From positions 473,655 to 537,654 of the forward strand of contig JAFEBP010000004.1 of assembly GCA_018242605.1 (NCBI GenBank): 64,000 bases of DNA. The letters run 5' to 3'. The first letter of the stretch is position 1, and every line of letters begins with the position of its first letter. Origin of the DNA: Planctomycetota bacterium. GTDB lineage: Bacteria > Planctomycetota > Phycisphaerae > Phycisphaerales > UBA1924. Under the pieces are notes generated by a model, which worked only from the letters and a program-made list of their open reading frames with translations, was not told where the DNA came from and did not search any database. Below are positions 59,876-64,000 of this stretch, one piece after another. Position numbers and translations under genes: made by a program.

Positions 59876-61279
59876 TCAACAACCGCCCGCTTCCCACGCG
59901 ATGAAGAACGTGGCCACGTCGCCGCCGTCGACACCGCCGTCGATGTTGACATCCGCCGCCGCGTCACCGGCCTCCCACACAAGGAAGAAGGCCTCGACGT
60001 CAGCGCCGTCGATGCCCCCGTCCTGGTTGAAATCCGCGGGGCAGGGCGTGCAGGTGTTGACGGTGACCATCGCCGCGGCGCTGGTCACGGCCGAGCAGGG
60101 GTTACGCACCACGCACACGTAGGAGCCCTGGTCAGCGGGCTGGGCGTTGACGACGCTGAGCATCGGGGCGGTGACTCCGGAAACGATCGAACCGTTCGCG
60201 GTTGGACCATCGCTCAGCGCGACTCCGTCTTTCTTCCACTGGTAAGAGAGCGGGCCGTTGCCCGCGCCGGTCAAAAGCGTGAATGTGTCGCCTGCGCACG
60301 AAGACGCGGCGGTCGGGCTAGACGTGACCGTCGGGCCGCCGAACGTGACTGTCAGCGTCGCGCCCGATGTTGTCGAAGGGCCGCAGGCGTTTGAGATGAC
60401 GCAGTCGTAGGTGCCAACATCGGCCCAGTATGAGGCGTTGGAGATCGTGAGCGTCGCGGTGGTCGCCCCGGAAATCGTGGCTCCCCCACCGTGACCGCCG
60501 CCGTTAGGTCCGTCGAACACGGCGTTGCCGTTCAATCGCCAGCGGTAGGAAAATGGGCCGGTGCCGGTCGCGGCGGCTGAGAAGACGGCGGTCGTGGCGT
60601 TGGCACATCCAACGATTGCCGCCGGGTTGAGCGTGATGGTGGGCGCGGAGCACGAAGAGGTGGTTCCGACGAGTGTGAACGCCACATCGCCCGTCCCGAA
60701 TACATAGCGGTAGTCGCCCACCGCCGCGGGGACGCGGGCGAAGTGCGAGCCATTGCCGCCGGTAGCGGTGGAGAGCCCCCAGGTGGGCCAACTGCTCTGC
60801 CACGCGATGATCTGCAACCAGTATCGCGTGTTCGCCGCGGCGAGGAAGGGACGGGCGAGCGTGTAGTGATAGTCGTACATCGCGGTGCCGCCGAACGTGC
60901 CCGCGGGCGTTTCCCCGGCGTTGCCGTCCACCGTGAAGTGGGCCAGGGGCCCGGGGTACAGGAATCCCAGGTCCGGCTGCGTGCCCGCGGGGATGGAGGC
61001 ATAGATCGCGACCTCGAAACTGACGATGTTGCGTGCGCCGCCCGCGTACCCGCCGCGCCAGCGGATCTCGTTGATCGTGCCGGCGACGGGCAGTTCGAAC
61101 GCGTCCCAGATGAACTCGTCGTAGTTGCTGCCGTCGGGGTCCCAGTATGCGGACGTGACGGTCGTGCCCGCGCCGGTGGGAGGCTGGACGAACAGGACAT
61201 CCGCCCGGGCGAGGCCGCAGAGCAAGAGGGCCGCAAGACAGAGAACCAACACCGGGAATCCGATCAAACGAGTGCGCAT
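59876..61279 (-). CDS. Secreted protein with two Ig-like domains and GC-type dockerin (paralogue of the 690-aa protein)
   Basis: This is a 467-residue protein. ATG 61279 has AGGA about 9 nt upstream and a signal peptide (MRTRLIGFPVLVLCLAALLL, then CGLARA). The first 200 residues match the protein at 38169-40241 (SAYWDPDGSNYDEFIWDAFE, INEIRWRGGYAGGARN, GNAGETPAGTFGGTAMYDYH, AANTRYWLQIIAWQ). The rest differs: two Ig-like domains (FSYRWRLNGNAVFDGPNGGG, YDCVISNACGPSTTSGATLT; then SYQWKKDGVALSDGPTANGS, GSYVCVVRNPCSAVTSAAAM). The dockerin is CTPCPADFNQDGGIDGADVE, AADVNIDGGVDGGDVATFF, WEAGGC, without a Cys between the loops. It shows domain exchange downstream of a shared N-terminus. Confidence 0.87.
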   Translation of the reverse strand: MRTRLIGFPVLVLCLAALLLCGLARADVLFVQPPTGAGTTVTSAYWDPDGSNYDEFIWDAFELPVAGTINEIRWRGGYAGGARNIVSFEVAIYASIPAGTQPDLGFLYPGPLAHFTVDGNAGETPAGTFGGTAMYDYHYTLARPFLAAANTRYWLQIIAWQSSWPTWGLSTATGGNGSHFARVPAAVGDYRYVFGTGDVAFTLVGTTSSCSAPTITLNPAAIVGCANATTAVFSAAATGTGPFSYRWRLNGNAVFDGPNGGGHGGGATISGATTATLTISNASYWADVGTYDCVISNACGPSTTSGATLTVTFGGPTVTSSPTAASSCAGDTFTLLTGAGNGPLSYQWKKDGVALSDGPTANGSIVSGVTAPMLSVVNAQPADQGSYVCVVRNPCSAVTSAAAMVTVNTCTPCPADFNQDGGIDGADVEAFFLVWEAGDAAADVNIDGGVDGGDVATFFIAWEAGGC

Positions 61280-61410
61280 GGTCAATGTTCCTGTATGAAC
61301 TGACGACTCAGCCCATCAGGAGACGATTGAGCGGGTGATTAATACATCTGTTTATCCACTATTATGTACGACGGGGCGAGCCTCCGAACATTCGCCGACC
61401 AGGCCGGTGC

Positions 61411-62316
61411 TCATCCGCAACCGCCCGCTTCCCACGCCGCGAAGAAGGTGGCCACATCGGCCCCGTCCACGCCGCCGTCGAAGTTGACGTCCGCGGAAGA
61501 GTCGCCCACTTCCCACGCGGCGAAGAACGCGTCGACGTCGGAGCCGTCCACGCCGCCATCCTGGTTGAAGTCCGCGGGGCACGGTGAACAATCGTGTACC
61601 CGCAGCGTTCCGGCGGGAGCCACAACGGAATCGCAGCCGTTGGCCACGATACAGCTGTAGTCGCCGGCGTCCGAGTCCGTGATGCTGTAGATGTTCAGCG
61701 TCGCATCGGTAACGCCGCTGACACGGCCCGGCTCCTCCTCCACCGCGACGCCGTCTTTGAGCCACTGATACAGGTAAGGCCCGTGACCGCTGCCGACTGC
61801 CTCAAATGATGTTGCCGCTCCCAGACAGACATTCTCGGTCACGCCAAACGCGACAGCGCTCAGGTCACCGTCGCTGCACAAGGTGACCGTGCCGCCCCAA
61901 CCCGCGAGAATTCCTGCGTTGCAACCGCCCTCTCGGCCCAGGGCGTGGATTTCAATTGTGTGTACTCCCGGGCTCACCGGGCCGACGTCAACGAGCGGGC
62001 TGCTCTCGCCCGGCGCCAGGAAGCCGGTTGAGAAGGCGAACAGGCCGTCGACGTAGAAGTCCATGGAAACATCAGAGCAATGGGTGCCCGCGGCCTGCAT
62101 GGCCAGCGAAAGGACCCCGGCGCTGTATTCATCGAAAGTCACCACGGTGCCGCAATCCTGCCCCGTTGCGAAGCACTCCGCGCTGACCGGTACCGAAGTG
62201 CAGCATACCTGCGCGCTCGACGCAGCGGCGAATGAAACCACCCCGAACGGGACGAGCAACGCGCGGGCACGCCATCCGGCGCGGATTGACCGATTCAAGC
62301 GAGTCTTCGTCGACAT
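61411..62316 (-). CDS. Secreted Cys-rich protein with Ig-like domain and GC-type dockerin
   Basis: This is a 301-residue protein. AGGAG lies about 6 nt before ATG 62316. A basic N-terminus precedes a hydrophobic segment (ALLVPFGVVSFAAASSAQ). The N-terminal domain is Cys-rich and compact (VCCTSVPVSAECFATGQDCG, MQAAGTHCSDVSMDFYVDGL, VHTIEIHALGREGGCNAGIL). An Ig-like domain follows (YLYQWLKDGVAVEEEPGRVS, GDYSCIVANGCDSVVAPAGT). The dockerin is CSPCPADFNQDGGVDGSDVD, SADVNFDGGVDGADVATFF, ending WEAGGCG. It is the first gene of the eight-gene minus-strand dockerin run. Function is unknown. Confidence 0.85.
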   Translation of the reverse strand: MSTKTRLNRSIRAGWRARALLVPFGVVSFAAASSAQVCCTSVPVSAECFATGQDCGTVVTFDEYSAGVLSLAMQAAGTHCSDVSMDFYVDGLFAFSTGFLAPGESSPLVDVGPVSPGVHTIEIHALGREGGCNAGILAGWGGTVTLCSDGDLSAVAFGVTENVCLGAATSFEAVGSGHGPYLYQWLKDGVAVEEEPGRVSGVTDATLNIYSITDSDAGDYSCIVANGCDSVVAPAGTLRVHDCSPCPADFNQDGGVDGSDVDAFFAAWEVGDSSADVNFDGGVDGADVATFFAAWEAGGCG

Positions 62317-62620
62317 GGTGCACTCCTGATTCGCGATGCCATTGAACAACCGCCCCCGCGGAGCGGATGCATCCATGTTACCGAAATCCGAACGCGGTGC
62401 AAGCCTTATTGATGCAAAGCCTGCTCAGCATGCAAAGCCCGCTCCGCGGCCCGCGCTCGCCGAGGACACTGCGGCGCAGAACGGGGCCGGTTGGGAGTCT
62501 GGTTGTGCCGGAGGGACCGAGCGGGCTTCACGCCACCCCGCCTGCGAGATTGCGCGGGTCGATCACGGAACCGGATCGTGCGTCGGCGGGATTCCGCACG
62601 CGGGTCGAGAGCCGCCTGTG
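62317..62620. other. Start of the divergent intergenic region before the multihaem cytochrome gene
   Basis: These bases lie upstream of both the minus-strand dockerin gene and the plus-strand cytochrome gene. They are GC-rich and show no ORF, hairpin with T-run or RNA gene that I would defend. The possible control sites are further right, at 62621-62723. Confidence 0.4.
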
Positions 62621-62638
62621 TGTATATATGGATATACA
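62621..62638. promoter_or_regulatory. Perfect AT-rich palindrome upstream of the multihaem cytochrome gene
   Basis: TGTATAT (62621-62627), ATGG, ATATACA (62632-62638) is a perfect 7-4-7 dyad in otherwise GC-rich DNA, about 235 bp upstream of ATG 62872. It is followed by an AT-rich stretch to 62690. It looks like a repressor or activator site; the protein is unknown. Confidence 0.45.
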
Positions 62639-62706
62639 TCTACTCAATACACCGTTTTATGTTCAAAAAAACGCTGTTTTTGGCCGTGGCGCCCCGGCGG
62701 CAACTC

Positions 62707-62723
62707 TTGAGACTGAGTATCAA
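62707..62723. promoter_or_regulatory. Fur-like near-perfect palindrome upstream of the multihaem cytochrome gene
   Basis: TTGAGACTGAGTATCAA is an 8-1-8 dyad with 7 of 8 pairs matched. Its layout resembles 7-1-7 sites of the Fur family (TGAxAxT-n-AxTxTCA). It lies about 150 bp before ATG 62872. The identification is tentative. Confidence 0.35.
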
Positions 62724-62871
62724 CTACGCTGGAATCGCGAATTATCTGCGGGCTTCGGAACTAAACGCGTGCCCGCGCACTCCTACTGAGTGACGCGGCG
62801 ATGTCCGGCGCCGCCTGAGCTTCTCGTGCGCTCAGCCGTTCAAGACCATCAAACCCGGACTGGAGCCGATC

Positions 62872-64000
62872 ATGGGACAGGGAAGAAAACGTCGGATCGC
62901 CGCATTGGCCGTGGCTGTCGTCGCGGCGGCCACGCTGGGAGCGGGCGTGCTGCTGGGCATGCGGGCCCCCGAACTGACGGGCACGCACATCGTCGTGGGG
63001 TACAACGACCTGGGAATGCACTGCATGCAGAGTGACTTCTCGCAGATGATGATCTTGCCGCCGTACAACACCCTTCACGCGCAGGTCATCCGGCGCGGCA
63101 TCGAGCCGGAAATCGTGCAGGGCGGCGACGCGACGGTGACGTTCGAACTGCCCACCAACACGCACTCCGCCGACAAGTGCAACTTCTGGTCCTTCGCGCC
63201 GCAACTGCTGGGCGCCAATGTGCCGCCGGACATGGGCGTCGCCGGCTTCGGGATGAGCGGAACGATGGCGTACAAGACGGCCCGTCAGGACTTCGAGGCG
63301 ACGGGCATCCCCGTCACGCCCGTGGACGATGACGGGCGGGAGAACCCCTACCCGCTGGCGCTGATCACGGCGAAGAACAGTTCGGGAACCGTCATCGCGC
63401 AGACGCAGGCGGTGGTGCCGGTCTCGTGGGAGATGTCCTGCAACCTGTGCCACAACACGCCGGGCGAATCGACCGCCACCAACATACTCAAGGCCCACGA
63501 CCGCCTCCACGGCACGCAGCTCGAGCAGCACCAGCCGGTGATGTGCGCCTCGTGCCACTCCGACAACGCGCTGGGAGCGCCGGGCCAGCCGGGCGTGCCC
63601 AGCCTGTCCGCCGCGATGCACACGGCGCACGCGCCGCGGATGAACATGATCACGATGGCCAACGACTGCTACGCCTGCCACCCGGGAGTGCGGACCGACT
63701 GCCTGCGCGACGTACACTCCGAGCGCGGCATGACCTGCAACGACTGCCACGGTTCGATGGCGGCGGTGGGCGCCGCGACGCGACGCCCCTGGCTTGATGA
63801 ACCACGCTGCGACAGTTGCCACCAGCGGCAGGGATTCCAGTTCGAGCAGCCCGGCACGCTCTACAGGAACTCCGTGGGCCACAAGGGCGTTCAGTGCATG
63901 ACGTGCCACGGCAGCCCGCACGCCATGGGCCCGGCCCGCACAGCGGCGGACAACGCACAGGCCATCCGGCTCCAAGGCCACTCGGGCAAGATCAACGACT
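62872..64000 (+). CDS. Multihaem c-type cytochrome (3' end outside window)
   Basis: The frame is open from ATG 62872 (GGAG upstream) to the right edge, at least 376 residues. The N-terminus is a basic signal or anchor sequence (RKRRIAALAVAVVAAATLGA, then GVLLGM). A beta-type region follows (HIVVGYNDLGMHCMQSDFSQ, GDATVTFELPTNTHSADKCN). Then come six CxxCH haem sites: CNLCH, CASCH, CYACH, CNDCH, CDSCH and CMTCH. It should be exported and carry electrons, in the periplasm or at the surface. The phrase GMTCNDCHGSM and the spacing of sites resemble nitrite-reductase-related or decahaem families, but I cannot assign one. No dockerin is visible because the gene is cut. Confidence 0.9.
   Translation, partial: MGQGRKRRIAALAVAVVAAATLGAGVLLGMRAPELTGTHIVVGYNDLGMHCMQSDFSQMMILPPYNTLHAQVIRRGIEPEIVQGGDATVTFELPTNTHSADKCNFWSFAPQLLGANVPPDMGVAGFGMSGTMAYKTARQDFEATGIPVTPVDDDGRENPYPLALITAKNSSGTVIAQTQAVVPVSWEMSCNLCHNTPGESTATNILKAHDRLHGTQLEQHQPVMCASCHSDNALGAPGQPGVPSLSAAMHTAHAPRMNMITMANDCYACHPGVRTDCLRDVHSERGMTCNDCHGSMAAVGAATRRPWLDEPRCDSCHQRQGFQFEQPGTLYRNSVGHKGVQCMTCHGSPHAMGPARTAADNAQAIRLQGHSGKIND

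Noticed and set aside
18805-62316. Classical cellulosome (dockerin-cohesin) gene cluster
   Set aside because: I see no cohesin domain, scaffoldin, or set of cellulases/xylanases. Most carriers are proteases, lectin-like or structural proteins, and the module ends in Cys, unlike type I dockerins.

Overview
The window is high-GC bacterial DNA, roughly two thirds G+C, and almost certainly comes from a planctomycete of the Phycisphaerae/Phycisphaerales type. Three things point there. Eighteen secreted proteins end in the same paired calcium-loop module (CPADFNxDGGxDGxDV...WEAGGC), which I recall protein-family libraries calling a 'GC-type dockerin'. An ECF sigma factor sits directly upstream of a Ser/Thr kinase with a tetratricopeptide-like tail. 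A small membrane protein ends in a CPxCGY...CPECG zinc ribbon. I saw no rRNA, tRNA, CRISPR array, transposase or integrase.

Layout. 1-2428: the start of a membrane protein with a long Pro/Gln-rich repeat tail that runs off the left edge. 2510-2895: a non-coding tandem repeat of about 122 bp. 3079-5105: trpD, a lipoprotein and a rhodanese. 5352-10226: two large tandem-paralogous dockerin proteins, each with a strong terminator. 10654-18771: mainly housekeeping genes, namely carA, a short-chain fatty acid transporter, a run of four close minus-strand genes (cold-shock protein, histidine kinase, VOC protein, secreted glycoside hydrolase) and a nucleoside-type MFS permease. 18805-24922: an M23 peptidase with dockerin, a sirtuin overlapping a DUF3052 gene, and a lower-GC dockerin gene flanked by 142-bp direct copies of the DUF3052 5' end. 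25112-28001: convergent mmsA and dihydropyrimidinase genes (pyrimidine and valine catabolism). 28360-47246: dockerin proteins (M10 protease and others) mixed with sucD, two methyltransferases, a collagen-like protein, an astacin-type protease and a decayed dockerin relic. 47407-50950: ECF sigma factor, Ser/Thr kinase and zinc-ribbon membrane protein. 50978-62316: eight dockerin proteins in a row on the minus strand. 62872 to the right edge: a multihaem cytochrome c, cut by the window end.

How it fits together. Most of the DNA encodes an exported proteome in which varied N-terminal modules (proteases, C-type lectin, LamG, F5/8C-like, kelch- and HAF-type propellers, CAP plus lamin-tail, CBM-like) are joined, often through an Ig-like domain, to one conserved C-terminal module ending in Cys or Cys-Gly. 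No cohesin partner and no sorting enzyme is visible here. The modular swapping, the relic, the tandem paralogues and the cassette-like duplication around 22001-24496 suggest that this family expands by recombination. The sigma factor and kinase embedded in the array are candidates for its regulation, but the sequence does not prove that.
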